64,000 bases of DNA from Collimonas sp. PA-H2 (GCF_002564105.1 NZ_PDBX01000001.1:5502619-5566618), one strand, 5' to 3'. Numbered from the stretch's first letter, positions 1-10,144 are shown. Made by a program: numbers and translations. Notes: a model not told the origin generated them from the letters alone.

Positions 1-1192
1 GCATGAAACTCTTGTCGATGGCCGCCAGCCCGACGATCGCTTCGCATACAGCCGCGGCGCCATCGCGCGGCGGGTCGATCAGCATGCGCTCAAACTTGCC
101 CAGGGCGATGAAATCCTGCGCGGTCGCTTCAAACAGGTTGCGGCAGTAAAACGTTGTCTTCTCCGCCAGTTGATTGACCGCGGCATTTTCGCCGGCGCGG
201 TTGATCAGGGCCTGGCTGCCTTCGATGCCGACTACTTCGCGCACCTGAGTCGCCAGCGGCAAGGTGAAATTCCCCAGGCCGCAAAACAGGTCGGCCACGC
301 GGTCCTGCGGTTGCAGGTCCAGCAGGCGCAAGGCGCGCGCCACCAGCACCCGGTTGATCTGGTGGTTGACCTGGGTGAAATCGGTAGGCTTGAACGGCAT
401 CCGCACGCCGAATTCTGGCAAGGTGTAATACAAGTCGCCTTGCGCCGGATAAAACGGATAGGCGCTGTCTGGCCCTGCGGTCTGCAGCCACCAGTTGACC
501 TGGTATTCATCCGCAAAGGCCTTCAGCTTGATCTCGTCATCGCCGCTCAAGGCCGCCATGATGCGCAACACCAGCGCCGTCACCTTGCCTTGCGGGCCTT
601 CGCCGACCGCCAGTTCGATCTGCGGAATATGGTCGATCAGGCTGAGCGAAGCGATCAGATGGCGCAAAGGGACCAGCATCGCCGATACATTCGCCGGCAA
701 TATGTCGCACTGCTTCATGTCCGTGATGAAAGATGACTTGCGCTCATGGAAGCCGACCAGCACCCCGCCCTTTTTAGGCACATTGCGCACCGATATGCGG
801 GCGCGGTAGCGGTAGCCCCAGGTCGGCCCGTAAATCGGCCGCAGCATGGATTCCGCCTTGACCTTGCCGATATGCCACAGATTATCCTCCAGCACGCGCT
901 GCTTGATCGCCACCTGCGCCGACGGCTCCAGATGCTGCATGGCGCAGCCGCCGCAAATGCCGAACACGGCGCAATGCGGCTTGACCCGCAGCACCGATTC
1001 CTTATGCAAGGCGGTCATGCTGGCAGCTTCCCATTTGGCCTTCTTGCGATACGACAAGAAGCTGACGCGCTCGCCTGGCAAGGCGCCTTCGACAAAGATC
1101 ACCTTGCCCTGGGTACCATCTTCATTTTGCAAATGGCCGATCCCGCGCGCATCCATGTCGAGGGATTTGATATCGATAATGTCTTGTTGCAT
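1..1192 (-). CDS. rlmD: 23S rRNA (uracil-5-)-methyltransferase RlmD (RumA), 3' end cut by window edge
   Basis: The reading frame begins at an ATG at 1192 and runs off the left edge after about 397 codons, so roughly the last 45 residues of a normal RlmD are missing. Visible features are an N-terminal TRAM-like beta region, a 4Fe-4S cysteine cluster (HCAVFGICGGCAMQH), the SAM-binding motif VADLFCGLGNFTLPLA, and the DPPRDG motif near the edge. The catalytic cysteine motif normally follows and lies outside the window. The family methylates U1939 of 23S rRNA using SAM. It lies downstream of rpoS on the same strand, about 120 bp away, and may have its own promoter. The frame stays open upstream of 1192 but contains no other good start. 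Confidence 0.93.
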   Translation of the reverse strand, partial: MQQDIIDIKSLDMDARGIGHLQNEDGTQGKVIFVEGALPGERVSFLSYRKKAKWEAASMTALHKESVLRVKPHCAVFGICGGCAMQHLEPSAQVAIKQRVLEDNLWHIGKVKAESMLRPIYGPTWGYRYRARISVRNVPKKGGVLVGFHERKSSFITDMKQCDILPANVSAMLVPLRHLIASLSLIDHIPQIELAVGEGPQGKVTALVLRIMAALSGDDEIKLKAFADEYQVNWWLQTAGPDSAYPFYPAQGDLYYTLPEFGVRMPFKPTDFTQVNHQINRVLVARALRLLDLQPQDRVADLFCGLGNFTLPLATQVREVVGIEGSQALINRAGENAAVNQLAEKTTFYCRNLFEATAQDFIALGKFERMLIDPPRDGAAAVCEAIVGLAAIDKSFM

Positions 1193-1311
1193 AGGAAGCA
1201 GTAACTTGCCGTCGGATACGACAGCGTCGAAATGGAGTGAAGTCAGCCCATGATTATAGCGCCATGCGGGCCGGCTGAGGTCAGCTTAGCGCAATGCCGG
1301 CAGACCAGGCC

Positions 1312-2343
1312 CTAGAGGAATGAATCCTTGCCAACACCCTTGGCGCCTAGCAAGCGCTTCAGCTTGAGCAAGGCCTCCTGCTGGATTTGCCGCACCCGCT
1401 CGCGCGTGACGCCGATTTCGGCAGCCAGCTCTTCCAGGGTGGACGGATCGTCATTATCGAGACCGAACCTGCGCATGATCACATTGCGCTGCTTGTCGGT
1501 CAGTTTTTCCAGCCAGACCCGCACCAGGATCGAGGTTTCCTGCTGCTCAGCGCGGGAATCGGGATTTTCTTCGGTGGCGCTGGGCAGCAAGTCCATCAGG
1601 CTGGCCAGCGGATCCTGGTCCAGCGGCGCATCCAGCGAAGCTGCATGTTCGGACAGCGCCAGCACGTCTTGCACATCCTCCACCGGCCGGTCCACCAGAT
1701 GGGCGATATCTTCGGCGCTGGCGTCCTTACCGTCGTGGTGCTGGGCTTCCAGGTGATATTTGGCGCGCAGGATCTGATTCAGCTCGCGCACCATGTGCAC
1801 CGGCAAACGCACGGTGCGCGCCTGGTTCATGATGGCGCGCTCGATGCTTTGGCGTATCCACCAGGTGGCGTAGGTAGAGAAACGGAAACCGCGTTCCGGC
1901 TCGAACTTGTCGATCGCCCGCATCAGGCCGAGATTGCCTTCTTCGATCAGGTCGAGCAAGGCGACGCCGCGGTTGATATAGTGCTTGGCGATCGACACCA
2001 CCAGCCGCAGGTTGTGCTCGATCATTTTTTGCCGGGCGTCGAAATTGCCCTGCTTGGCGAGGGTGGCGAAATGCACTTCCTCGGTTACCGTCAGCAGCGG
2101 CCGGGTGCCGATCTGGTTCAGGTAGTGCTGGGTGGTGTCGGTCGACAGTTCCGCCGCCAGGACCTTCTTCAGCTCCTCGACGCCGTCGACCACCACCACC
2201 ACGCCGTCGACCACTACCTCGTCGTCGGCATCCTGCTCGCCGGCGATAGCATCAACATCGTCGTCATCGCGCCCATCATCGGCCAGCCGCTCCGATGAGA
2301 CCTCATGCTCTTCGTCTTGATGATCTGCCGGGCGTTTGCTCAT
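1312..2343 (-). CDS. rpoS: RNA polymerase sigma factor RpoS (sigma-38)
   Basis: This is the stationary-phase and general stress sigma factor, 343 residues. Residues 1-60 form a very acidic extension (many D and E). Region 1.2 follows at about 70-100, and region 2 contains [19 protein letters not shown] and [16 protein letters not shown], which bind core polymerase and the -10 element. Region 4.2 near residue 320 contains the helix-turn-helix [20 protein letters not shown] that reads the -35 element. It starts 11 bp after the nlpD stop, the usual nlpD-rpoS arrangement. In enterobacteria the main rpoS promoter lies inside nlpD, and the same is likely here (inference). Confidence 0.97.
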   Translation of the reverse strand: MSKRPADHQDEEHEVSSERLADDGRDDDDVDAIAGEQDADDEVVVDGVVVVVDGVEELKKVLAAELSTDTTQHYLNQIGTRPLLTVTEEVHFATLAKQGNFDARQKMIEHNLRLVVSIAKHYINRGVALLDLIEEGNLGLMRAIDKFEPERGFRFSTYATWWIRQSIERAIMNQARTVRLPVHMVRELNQILRAKYHLEAQHHDGKDASAEDIAHLVDRPVEDVQDVLALSEHAASLDAPLDQDPLASLMDLLPSATEENPDSRAEQQETSILVRVWLEKLTDKQRNVIMRRFGLDNDDPSTLEELAAEIGVTRERVRQIQQEALLKLKRLLGAKGVGKDSFL

Positions 2344-2354
2344 TTAGCGCTCAT

Positions 2355-3329
2355 TTAGCGGTTCGGTAGGAATTTCGATGGATCCACAGGTTTGCCTTGC
2401 TGACGAACTTCGAAGTGCAACTTGACCACGTCGCTGTCCGAATTCCCCATTTCGGCAATTTTCTGGCCCTTGCTTACGGTCTGGCCTTCCTTGACCAGAA
2501 TGGTCTTATTATGCGCGTAAGCGGACAACAAGTTGCTAGTATGTTTGATGATAACCAAATTACCGTAGCCGCGGATACCGCTACCCGCGTACATCACCTT
2601 ACCGCCGGCTGCCGCCACCACAGATTGCCCTGATTTTCCGGCAATATCGATGCCTTTCTTGCCCTGGTCGAAGGCGCCTATCTGCTTGCCTTCGGCCGGC
2701 CACATCCAGTCCACCTTGTCTTCATCGCCAGAGGCCGCCGCTGGCACAGAAGCGGCCGGCGTGCTGGCCGCGACGGCGGCAGCAGACGCCACAACTGCCG
2801 GCGCCACCGCCTTCGGCGCATCGCTGGAAGACGCCGCGTCCGGTTTTTGCAATTCTGCCAGCGCCGCCTCCGAATACGGCCGCTTGTCGCCACGCGGTCC
2901 GTTCTTGTTAGTAGCGCTGCCGTTGCTTGCGGCCGCCGATGGCGCCGACCCCAGCGAGCGCACTTCGACCCCGGAGCCGGTCCCTACGCTAGCAGCCTGG
3001 GCGCCGCCCGAACTGCCATCCGGCTGCACGCGCAATACCTGGCCGACCTTGATGTCATTGGCGTTTTCCAGCTTGTTCCAGGCTACGATGTCACGATAGC
3101 TCTGGCCGAACTCCAGCGCGATCCGGTACAAGGTATCGCCTTGCTTGACGGTGTAAGAGCCGCGCCCTTCAACCGCGCGCGGCGCATCGGTTGCGGCCGT
3201 GCCGGTGGTGGCGACGCTGCCGCCTGTGCGGCGCTCGACTACCGGAGCGGGGGTACGCGGAGTGGTACACGCTGCCAGCGTAGCGATCATTACTCCCAAA
3301 GCGATAAAGCGAGTTTTCTTCATTCTCAT
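2355..3329 (-). CDS. nlpD: NlpD-like lipoprotein: LysM plus degenerate M23 (LytM) domain, amidase activator
   Basis: A 324-residue envelope lipoprotein. The signal peptide ends in the lipobox LAAC at residues 18-21. A LysM domain starting SYTVKQGDTLYRIALEFGQ (about 59-105) binds peptidoglycan. A long Ala/Ser-rich linker leads to a C-terminal M23-type domain (about 205-322). Its zinc ligands look incomplete: the usual first histidine is absent in KKGIDIAG, and the HxH motif reads VKLHFEVR with Lys in place of the first His. That pattern fits a non-catalytic activator of cell-division amidases, as for E. coli NlpD and EnvC. The second in-frame ATG two codons later is also a possible start. A paralogue lies at 61150-61920. 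Confidence 0.93.
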   Translation of the reverse strand: MRMKKTRFIALGVMIATLAACTTPRTPAPVVERRTGGSVATTGTAATDAPRAVEGRGSYTVKQGDTLYRIALEFGQSYRDIVAWNKLENANDIKVGQVLRVQPDGSSGGAQAASVGTGSGVEVRSLGSAPSAAASNGSATNKNGPRGDKRPYSEAALAELQKPDAASSSDAPKAVAPAVVASAAAVAASTPAASVPAAASGDEDKVDWMWPAEGKQIGAFDQGKKGIDIAGKSGQSVVAAAGGKVMYAGSGIRGYGNLVIIKHTSNLLSAYAHNKTILVKEGQTVSKGQKIAEMGNSDSDVVKLHFEVRQQGKPVDPSKFLPNR

Positions 3330-3418
3330 TACATTAATATTAGTATGTGCGACTCAGTCGCTGATTGTTCGTCGATTTATTCGTCAATATGTTTCGCCGG
3401 CTACGGCACAAGCTATCC

Positions 3419-4312
3419 TCAAACCGTGCCGGCGCGCAGAGGCACAAAATGACAGTCCTCCAGTGTGGTGCTGGTCCAATCAAATTTACTGGTTCGCTGG
3501 ATGAGCTGCAGTACCTGATGACGGGAACCGACCGGAGCCACCAGGCGGCCGCCGATCGTCATTTGATCCAATAGCGCCTGCGGCACTTCGAGTCCCGCCG
3601 CAGCCAGGATGATACCGTCGAAAGGCGCCACCTGCGGCAGCCCAAGCATACCATCTCCGTAATGCAAACGGATGTTGGCGATCCGCAGCGGACGCAAGTT
3701 GCTGCGCGCCAGTTCATGCAAAGGCTTGATGCGCTCGATCGAATACACTTCCTTCGCCACCAGCGACAGCACCGCCGCCTGGTAGCCGCAGCCGGTGCCG
3801 ATTTCCAGCACTCGGTTGAGGACGCCGCCCTGCTGGTTATCGCGCATGATCTCGATCATCCGCGCCACGATATACGGCTGCGAAATGGTCTGATGATGGC
3901 CAATCGGCAGGGAGGCGTCGATATACGCCTGGCTCGACAAGCCGGGTTCCATGAACATATGGCGCGGTACGCTTTCCATTGCCGCCAGCACCCTGGCATC
4001 CGTCACGCCCTGTTTGGCGACGCGCGCCACCATGGCTTTGCGCACGCCATCGGACATCATCGAATTCGAGCGCTCGACATGGCTGGCGCTCTCGCCCAGA
4101 CGCGCCATCGGCTTGCTGGCAGCAGGCGCAGGTTTCGGCGGCTGCGCTGACGGTACGGCGCCGTTACGCGGCGTGTTGCGGGAGTTTTCCCAGGCGGCGT
4201 TCTTGGTTGCAGTCTGCGGCGTCGCAACGCTGCGGTTGCTGCGGTCAGCGCTGGGCTTCTTGTCGACTACCGATGACAGCTGCAACGGAAAACGCTTCGC
4301 CTTGTCGGTCAT
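3419..4312 (-). CDS. pcm: protein-L-isoaspartate O-methyltransferase
   Basis: A 297-residue SAM-dependent methyltransferase that starts repair of isoaspartyl residues in aged proteins. The catalytic domain covers about residues 90-297 with [34 protein letters not shown] and SAM motif [17 protein letters not shown]. About 85 N-terminal residues rich in Lys, Pro, Ala and Ser precede the domain, so the protein is longer than the roughly 210-residue E. coli form. Its start overlaps the surE stop by 4 bp (ATGA), which supports the long start and translational coupling. The order surE-pcm-nlpD-rpoS is conserved in many proteobacteria. Confidence 0.95.
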   Translation of the reverse strand: MTDKAKRFPLQLSSVVDKKPSADRSNRSVATPQTATKNAAWENSRNTPRNGAVPSAQPPKPAPAASKPMARLGESASHVERSNSMMSDGVRKAMVARVAKQGVTDARVLAAMESVPRHMFMEPGLSSQAYIDASLPIGHHQTISQPYIVARMIEIMRDNQQGGVLNRVLEIGTGCGYQAAVLSLVAKEVYSIERIKPLHELARSNLRPLRIANIRLHYGDGMLGLPQVAPFDGIILAAAGLEVPQALLDQMTIGGRLVAPVGSRHQVLQLIQRTSKFDWTSTTLEDCHFVPLRAGTV

Positions 4313-5046
4313 GACAGGTCTTTCCTCAGCGCGGCCAACTGGGTCGCATGCGTCAAATCTATCTGCAAAGGCGTGATCGAGACATGGCCGTTGGCGGTAG
4401 CGTGGAAGTCGGTGCCCTCGCCGGCATCGCGCGCGCCGCCCGGCGGTCCTATCCAGTAAATGTCGCGGCCATGCGGATCCTGCGCCTTGATCACCGCTTC
4501 CGACTCATGCCGCTTGCCGAGCCGCGTCGCCAGGGCCGGCTTGAGCTGATCGTAAGGCAGGTTGGGAATATTGACATTCAGCAGATAAGACTGCGGCAGA
4601 TTGTCAAAGCGCCGCTCGACGATATCGCGCGCCACCATGGCCGCCGCCTCAAGCTCGTCCCAGCCTTTGTGCAACTGCGAAAAAGCGATCGCCGGAATAC
4701 CGAAGAGGAAACCCTCGGTGGCGGCCGCCACGGTACCCGAATACAGTGTATCGTCACCCATGTTCTGGCCCTGGTTGATGCCGGAAACGATCAGGTCGGG
4801 ACGGAAATTCAGCAAGCCGGTCAAGGCCACGTGCACGCAGTCGGATGGCGTGCCGTTAATGAAATAGAAACCGTTTTCGGCGCGCTGGACAGACAAAGGA
4901 CGATCCAGGGTCAAGGAATTGGACGAGCCGGAACGATTGCTGTCCGGGGCTACCACCACGATTTCCGCAATCGGCGCCAGCGCGTTCGCCAAGGCGATGA
5001 TGCCCGGCGCCAAGTAACCATCGTCGTTACTGATCAAAATTTTCAT
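4309..5046 (-). CDS. surE: 5'/3'-nucleotidase SurE
   Basis: A 245-residue survival protein that dephosphorylates nucleoside 5'- and 3'-monophosphates. The metal-binding N-terminus [16 protein letters not shown] with Asp8-Asp9 is intact. [15 protein letters not shown] carries the conserved serine, and [20 protein letters not shown] carries the conserved Asn. Length is normal for the family. It is the first gene of the surE-pcm-nlpD-rpoS block. The roughly 250 bp upstream separates it from the divergent phasin gene and should contain both promoters. Confidence 0.97.
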   Translation of the reverse strand: MKILISNDDGYLAPGIIALANALAPIAEIVVVAPDSNRSGSSNSLTLDRPLSVQRAENGFYFINGTPSDCVHVALTGLLNFRPDLIVSGINQGQNMGDDTLYSGTVAAATEGFLFGIPAIAFSQLHKGWDELEAAAMVARDIVERRFDNLPQSYLLNVNIPNLPYDQLKPALATRLGKRHESEAVIKAQDPHGRDIYWIGPPGGARDAGEGTDFHATANGHVSITPLQIDLTHATQLAALRKDLS

Positions 5047-5297
5047 ACTGGGATTTTACCTGAAGCAATGTTACTGATTTATGAAGATTTGGGAAATTTA
5101 ACGAACTACCTTTATGAGACACTTTCAGTCACGGATTAGTTGCTTTTACAGCACGAAAACAGGGCAATTGCAAAATTATGTTGCAGCGCCACAAAAAAGC
5201 CCCAACTCGGGAATAAAAGCAGGTATTGTTAGCGCTATCAAGACTACTCGGATGAGCACACCGCCGCCTGCCGTCGTCAGACCACCAAGGAGTCACA

Positions 5298-5822
5298 ATG
5301 AAATCGTACCGCGTCCGCAATCCTATCGCCAGCAGCCCTGACATTCTCAGCAACCCCGCCGCCTCCATCAACGCATGGACCGACCTGATGCTTCAAACCG
5401 GAGAAATGATGAGCGCCTCGGCCCAGGTGATCGGCCACCGCACCGCCCGCATGGCCATGGCTGGACCGGCGCCCAGCCAGCACGACCGCAATGAATTCAA
5501 CCTGATGAGCCAGGAAAAAATCGAAGCCATCACAGAATCCGCGCACGCCATGGCGATCCGCTTCATGAGCATGCACCAGGAAGCCGCCCGCCTGGCCATC
5601 CAGCAAATGCTGAGCGGCGCCGCCAACCTGATGTCGGTCGCAAGCAGCAGCAGCCTGCACCAGTCGGGACATCGGCAAAGCAAGCTGGCGCATGACACCA
5701 TGCTCAACTCGGCTGAGGCGGTGTCGCAGTTCAATACTTCGTTGGCGGATATTGCGCAGACGGGATTACAGCCGATTCATGCGCGGGCTACTGCGAATGC
5801 GAAGCGGTTGAAGAAGCTCTAA
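5298..5822 (+). CDS. phasin-like polyhydroxyalkanoate granule protein
   Basis: A 174-residue helical protein with a strong Shine-Dalgarno (AAGGAG, 8 bp before the ATG). It has no signal peptide or membrane segment. The sequence is amphipathic, rich in Ala, Met, Gln and Ser, with the segment WTDLMLQTGEMMSASAQVIG early and RQSKLAHDTMLNSAEAVSQF late, as in the phasin_2 type that coats PHA storage granules. It is transcribed alone and divergently from surE. The assignment rests on composition and segment pattern rather than a catalytic motif, so another helical granule or stress protein remains possible. Confidence 0.6.
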   Translation: MKSYRVRNPIASSPDILSNPAASINAWTDLMLQTGEMMSASAQVIGHRTARMAMAGPAPSQHDRNEFNLMSQEKIEAITESAHAMAIRFMSMHQEAARLAIQQMLSGAANLMSVASSSSLHQSGHRQSKLAHDTMLNSAEAVSQFNTSLADIAQTGLQPIHARATANAKRLKKL

Positions 5823-5930
5823 ACGGATTTGATTGCGAAGCTGCTCGGGAACATTGCCGCTTTCCGCTTCGCATCCGTACTGTTGCTCGCCTCCCCTAGC
5901 GTCAACAAACCCACCGCTAGAAATCCCATT

Positions 5931-6377
5931 TCATTTTCTCTTATGCGACTGGCGGCGCAGCTTATCTCGTTGACGCTTACGGTCGTCTTCGGAATTAGAG
6001 AAAGGCAGTTCCAAGATTAGCCACCAAAGAAAATTGAAAAGATAGACCATCGATAGCCCCAAAATTGCAGCAATCCACGGGGAAATCCTGGCGGGCGCGT
6101 CATCTGACGGCATTACGGCAAAATAGAAAATAACCGCAAGGATGACCGCACACGTATGCATCAGTATTTTGTGCTCGCCTTCCAGGGTATCAATCGAAAA
6201 AATGATTTTTACAAGATCCCTGAAATTGAAAAGCAAGCAAATACTCAATATCATAAGTACGACTAGCAACAGCAAAGTCCAGTTATCACCGCGCCCCTTG
6301 TGAATCAAAGCATAAACTCCAAGCGATCCGAGTATCAACGCTATCGTGCGAAGAAGTTTTAAAAATGCTGTTCGCAT
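5931..6377 (-). CDS. small four-helix membrane protein of unknown function
   Basis: A 148-residue protein with four hydrophobic segments at about 8-25, 33-52, 70-92 and 100-122, and a strongly basic C-terminal tail rich in Lys and Arg that should lie in the cytoplasm. I do not recognise a family. It is the last gene of the AT-rich stretch on the minus strand, downstream of the vgrG-effector genes, so it may be an inner-membrane immunity or accessory factor (inference from position). The ribosome binding site is weak. Confidence 0.6.
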   Translation of the reverse strand: MRTAFLKLLRTIALILGSLGVYALIHKGRGDNWTLLLLVVLMILSICLLFNFRDLVKIIFSIDTLEGEHKILMHTCAVILAVIFYFAVMPSDDAPARISPWIAAILGLSMVYLFNFLWWLILELPFSNSEDDRKRQRDKLRRQSHKRK

Positions 6378-6480
6378 GAAAGTTCTACCGCTGCTTTTCT
6401 TTTGGGTGAAGTTACGGAATTACTGCTTAGAGCAATTAAGCTCTCATGCGTATGCCTTAAAATTTCATCATGATTTAATT

Positions 6481-6560
6481 CTTTACGACACATCAAATCA
6501 TAAATTACTTTTTTTTTGCTGGATATTATTCTCCAGCAGAGCTTGACCAGAGTTAAGTCA
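6481..6560 (-). pseudogene. decayed duplicate of the 3' end of the 6638-7182 gene
   Basis: Read on the minus strand, this stretch encodes SLNSGQALLENNIQQKK and, after a one-base shift in an A-run, VIYDLMC. The intact neighbour ends with QALLENNIQPKKGEIYDLRC. The plus-strand DNA of the two stretches is alignable over about 70 bases (around 6487-6550 against 6650-6715). No start codon or full frame remains. It looks like the tail of a tandem duplicate now inactivated. Confidence 0.6.
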
Positions 6561-6637
6561 ATTTTACGTCGCTCGTGGAAGACGAAATTTCAGGGGAAGC
6601 CCATAAAAGGCCGACTCACATTTTTTGCCATCACTGT

Positions 6638-7182
6638 TTATTCTTCCGAACATCTCAAGTCATAAATCTCGCCTTTTTTGGGCTGAATATTATTTTCTAG
6701 TAGAGCTTGCATAGTCTCGCCGGCACTAAGACTTGTACAGTATCGCCTCTTATCTTTATTAAAAATGGCGCCAACATATACATTCATCCACATGCTGGCT
6801 GGCACTTCGGCGTAAATTTTCAATGGAATGGCAAAATCCTTGTAACCATCCTGATTAAGATCGGCAAATTTAATTTGCCCACGAACTTTACACATCCCGT
6901 ATGACTCAATGTCCTTAACCGACTGATTTGTTAAATCAACGTCAAAAAATTTACATCCATCGTCCTTACCATACTGTGTCGTTATAAAAAATGCTCTTGG
7001 CCATTCAACGACCATTTCACACTGGCTTTAGCGATTGCATTTCTCTCTTTTTCTAACTTAAGCAAAGAAATTACCTCGTGGGGAATGACCTTTATTGGCT
7101 CTGCGACCAGCTCGTTCTCCGCCGCAAAAATAGCTTGAGAAGCAAGCATTAAAAATAATAAGACAATAATCAGCTTTTCCAT
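6638..7182 (-). pseudogene. exported candidate immunity protein, split by an apparent single-base frameshift
   Basis: Two overlapping frames make one plausible protein. Frame 1 starts at 7182 with a clear signal peptide (MEKLIIVLLFLMLASQAIFA) and stops near 6982. Frame 2 (6638-7015) has no signal and continues with PRAFFITTQYGKDDGCKFFD and a calcium-binding-like loop DLNQDGYKD. Joining them near 7014-7018, where a run of three A would need a fourth, gives about 180 residues with one export signal. I do not recognise the family. It follows an effector and a periplasmic protein, so a periplasmic immunity role is possible. Either the gene is broken or the base is a sequencing error. Confidence 0.6.
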
Positions 7183-7272
7183 TTTTTAATTCTTTTGGAA
7201 TAAATCTTCATTCAGTATTTTTCGTCCATTCGTATTTTTGATACGAAAATAGTTTCAGCCAATTGGCTACCT

Positions 7273-7983
7273 TCACTTATCAAATGTAACGAAATATTCC
7301 TTTTGGCAATAAGAATCGGGTTGGACAAATTCTGGAAAAAACACTAAATCTCCATCTTTTGCCCAGACCCGATAGGATGTGGTTTTCAGGAAAAATGAGC
7401 ATTTTTTATCAAAATTATTCTTCATTACTTCTTGGCTGTCTTCGATCAACCTATCGGAGGCTTCATCATTTAGCTTGATCAACCCCGTTACACCCACAGA
7501 TACACCATCTTTGATAGACGGAGCCAAATCACTCACTAATTTCACTGACGACACTTCTTGTCCTGTGTTTTTTGAAAAATTTTTGACCTCTTTTTCTATA
7601 TCCGGACTACCAGCACATACCGTGGAGCGAGCAAAGACAACGCTAAGGTAGTCTTTTGTCTCGTATATTTTTTCGAACTTTAGCTCATACCCCCAAGGAT
7701 GCCCCTGGGCCCAAGATCCACACTTCCTGGCATCGGTCTCGAATTTTTTCGCAGCAGCTTCTAGGTTCTTATTTATATTCTTTTTTTGTGAATTCGCATC
7801 GTCCTTCAGCCAATCGACGTTAACCTTTTCTATCAAAATCGTCGCCACCGCATTTTTCTTCTCTGTTTTCTTAAAATTAGTCACCGTATATTTAACAGTT
7901 GAACTCGCATCGCTTGCGAAACAAGACGGCAACATCTGCAAAGTCAAGAAAGAAGCTCCACACACAAATTTGAACATCTTCAT
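7273..7983 (-). CDS. exported protein of unknown function, candidate immunity factor
   Basis: A 236-residue protein with a signal peptide (hydrophobic stretch up to about residue 23, ending CFASDA). The mature part is a soluble alpha/beta sequence with scattered cysteines (KCGSW, STVCAGS, KKCSF, SYCQKE) that could form disulfides in the periplasm. Its start overlaps the effector stop by 4 bp (ATGA), so the two genes are translationally coupled. An exported protein coupled to a peptidoglycan-degrading effector is the classical position for its immunity protein (inference). I do not recognise a named family with certainty. Confidence 0.7.
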   Translation of the reverse strand: MKMFKFVCGASFLTLQMLPSCFASDASSTVKYTVTNFKKTEKKNAVATILIEKVNVDWLKDDANSQKKNINKNLEAAAKKFETDARKCGSWAQGHPWGYELKFEKIYETKDYLSVVFARSTVCAGSPDIEKEVKNFSKNTGQEVSSVKLVSDLAPSIKDGVSVGVTGLIKLNDEASDRLIEDSQEVMKNNFDKKCSFFLKTTSYRVWAKDGDLVFFPEFVQPDSYCQKEYFVTFDK

Positions 7984-10144
7984 AGCAAAACCTTTTTGAT
8001 ACGAGTAGTGAAATTTATACGCTCTGGCAAGCCATTCTCGCCGCCGTTGATAGCGTGCGTCACTGCTTTGACGTCATCCTTATCCATAGCCGCCAACGTA
8101 CCCTTTCTAAGAAGTGTGATGTACCAGCAACCAGCGTCTATACAAGTAAAGCTTGTTGCTAGGATGCGATCAGGATCTGCCACTGGAGGAAAGCGCTTGT
8201 GGGCATCATTTTCCCAACCGGTGTCAAAATCCACTCCCTTTTTCAGCCATCCTTTGAACGCCCAATATTCCCCGTAATTATATCGACCAGTCAATTGCTT
8301 GAATCCGCGCCCTTTAAATTTTGGCCCATCACCTGGTTGAGTATTTCCAAGCATACGGCTACCTTCGTAGTGTGTGCCTGACGCCAGTTCTAGCATAGAA
8401 TTTAAGCTACCGCTTTCAACGGCACCTTGGCCAAAAAAATGAGCACAGCGTATTCGGTTATTAACTGCGTATCTAAAACAGCATTTGTTAATATCCAAGC
8501 GATATTTTTCTCTAACTTCGTCCGTTGTACCGTGACTTATGGTCTCGTCCTTAGACGATGCTTTCGCAGGATAAATTTGAGCCAACTCATTTTTTGACAG
8601 CCACATACACTTTGCCAATTGCTCAACAAATCTTACTGGATGTACATGCCAAACGCTCTTTGCATTTGGCAAGCCTGGTATGTCCTCCCAAAATGCCAAG
8701 CGCTCGATGTGCTTAGTTAATTTAGCAAACTGTTCTGGTGTCAATTTTGATGGGCCGAAAGCTTCGTTGGTAACGCGCCCAAAACGTTTAGCAATATCTA
8801 GCTTGCTCCATTCGGTAGGATGCTTCGTGACCAAATGACGCAATTTATCCTCATCCTGCGCCAATTTTCCTTTGTTTTTTTCTGCACGATCCTTGTCATA
8901 ACCATCTAAAAGTTTTTGCAGGCCATCATCATCAATAAAACCATCGTCGCTGAACTGTCCATGCTCTTCAATTTTCTGGAAATCCGGCCAATCTGCATCA
9001 CTACTAAATTTGATCGTGTTTTTTTCTGCCCAATACAATTTATTCGTATCGGGAGCGAAAACCTGGACCCAGGTTTTCCCTTCATTGATTTCTTCTTGAA
9101 ATTCACCGGACGCTAGCCATGGATCCATCCACGGTATGACTGGCTTATCCTTAGCTAGAGTGCTTACATTCTTTACGGGATCTTTGACATAGGCGTGAAG
9201 CTCTTTATTAAGTGCTTGGTGCTGCGTATGTGCAATTTTTTTTCCTTTGTGCTTGGGGTCAGGAATTTCTATTTCTTCGGTCGCAATCTGATCATCACTT
9301 ACCCATAATTTCTGCTTTTCAATGTGAATCTTTTTATAGCCATTAGTGCCCTGTTCCTTATCCAAGGTGAGCGGCTTCTTAGGATCGACCTTTACAATTT
9401 GTTTGCTCAACAATTCGTCTTGTACTAGTAAAGATTCTGCCAACTGGCATTCCCCCCAAACCAATTTCTCAGAGTTATTTAGAAACTGGACATCTTCGAA
9501 GAGAATTTCGAAATGAACACCGCGAGAGGGGGTCGCCATGTTGTCTGGAATACTGCCACAGTACCCAAGAATGTCACCACGTTGCACCCGTTCATAACCC
9601 GTCCCGAGGACACACGCACCACTGGTGACAGGAGCCAAAATTTCGACGTGATCCCCCACCATCTTGGGATGCTTTTTCTGATCAAGTACAGGCTTCCCAT
9701 CTTTATCAGTCAATGCATGCTTGGCGACAAATTTCTTTAAGAAATTTACGGCATCAACGTCCTTTTTATCTTTAACGTCATTCCACGCCTGCAAGTGCAT
9801 ATACAAAGAATAGAAAATTAGTTTACTTGTACCTAACGTCGTTTGCCCCAATTCAGTCTCATGTTTGAGCAATACGAAACTGCGTGAATAAGGAACTTTG
9901 TCAAAATATTCGTCTTTGGCATCTGCTTCATCATAGCGATAGGCAACCAGCTCTCCATCAGCGATGGCGCGTATCGGCGCGTTTCTGTCAGCAGGATGGA
10001 TTGCACTCCACCATGCCAGAACCGGTTCTTCCCCATTGGGAAGGAACCGCTTAGAATTTCACTGTTGTTGTAAACCGGGTCAGGCACAACGCACTGCTCT
10101 TTGCCAAGGCTGTAAGGTAGCTGAATGGGGTAGGTGATGATCAT
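7980..10144 (-). pseudogene. type VI secretion effector: M23-like plus GH19-like peptidoglycan hydrolase, one apparent frameshift
   Basis: An ATG at 10144 opens a frame containing SFPMGKNRFWHGG, 20 bp after vgrG. Near 10001-10005 it must shift by one base to continue as IHPADRNAPIRAIADGELVAYR, and then runs without interruption to 7980 (the uninterrupted part, from 9872, is 630 residues). The N-terminal part resembles an M23 endopeptidase: HGG and IHPAD, then YSLYMHLQ, then GVHFEIL. A middle linker follows. The C-terminus resembles a GH19 lysozyme or chitinase with HFFGQGAVESG and YEGSRMLGNTQPGDG (putative catalytic Glu486 and Glu503 of the 630-residue frame), FKGRGFKQLTGRYNY and AINGGENGLPER. 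Without the shift, the M23 half would be damaged but the GH19 half would remain encodable. Confidence 0.75.

Noticed and set aside
1387..2298. Long open frame on the plus strand opposite rpoS
   Set aside because: It is the antisense shadow of a well-conserved gene, has a His/Gln-rich non-protein-like composition and no ribosome binding site.
5293..5693. Minus-strand frame opposite the phasin-like gene
   Set aside because: No ribosome binding site, Ala/Gly/His-rich shadow. The plus frame has AAGGAG and phasin composition.
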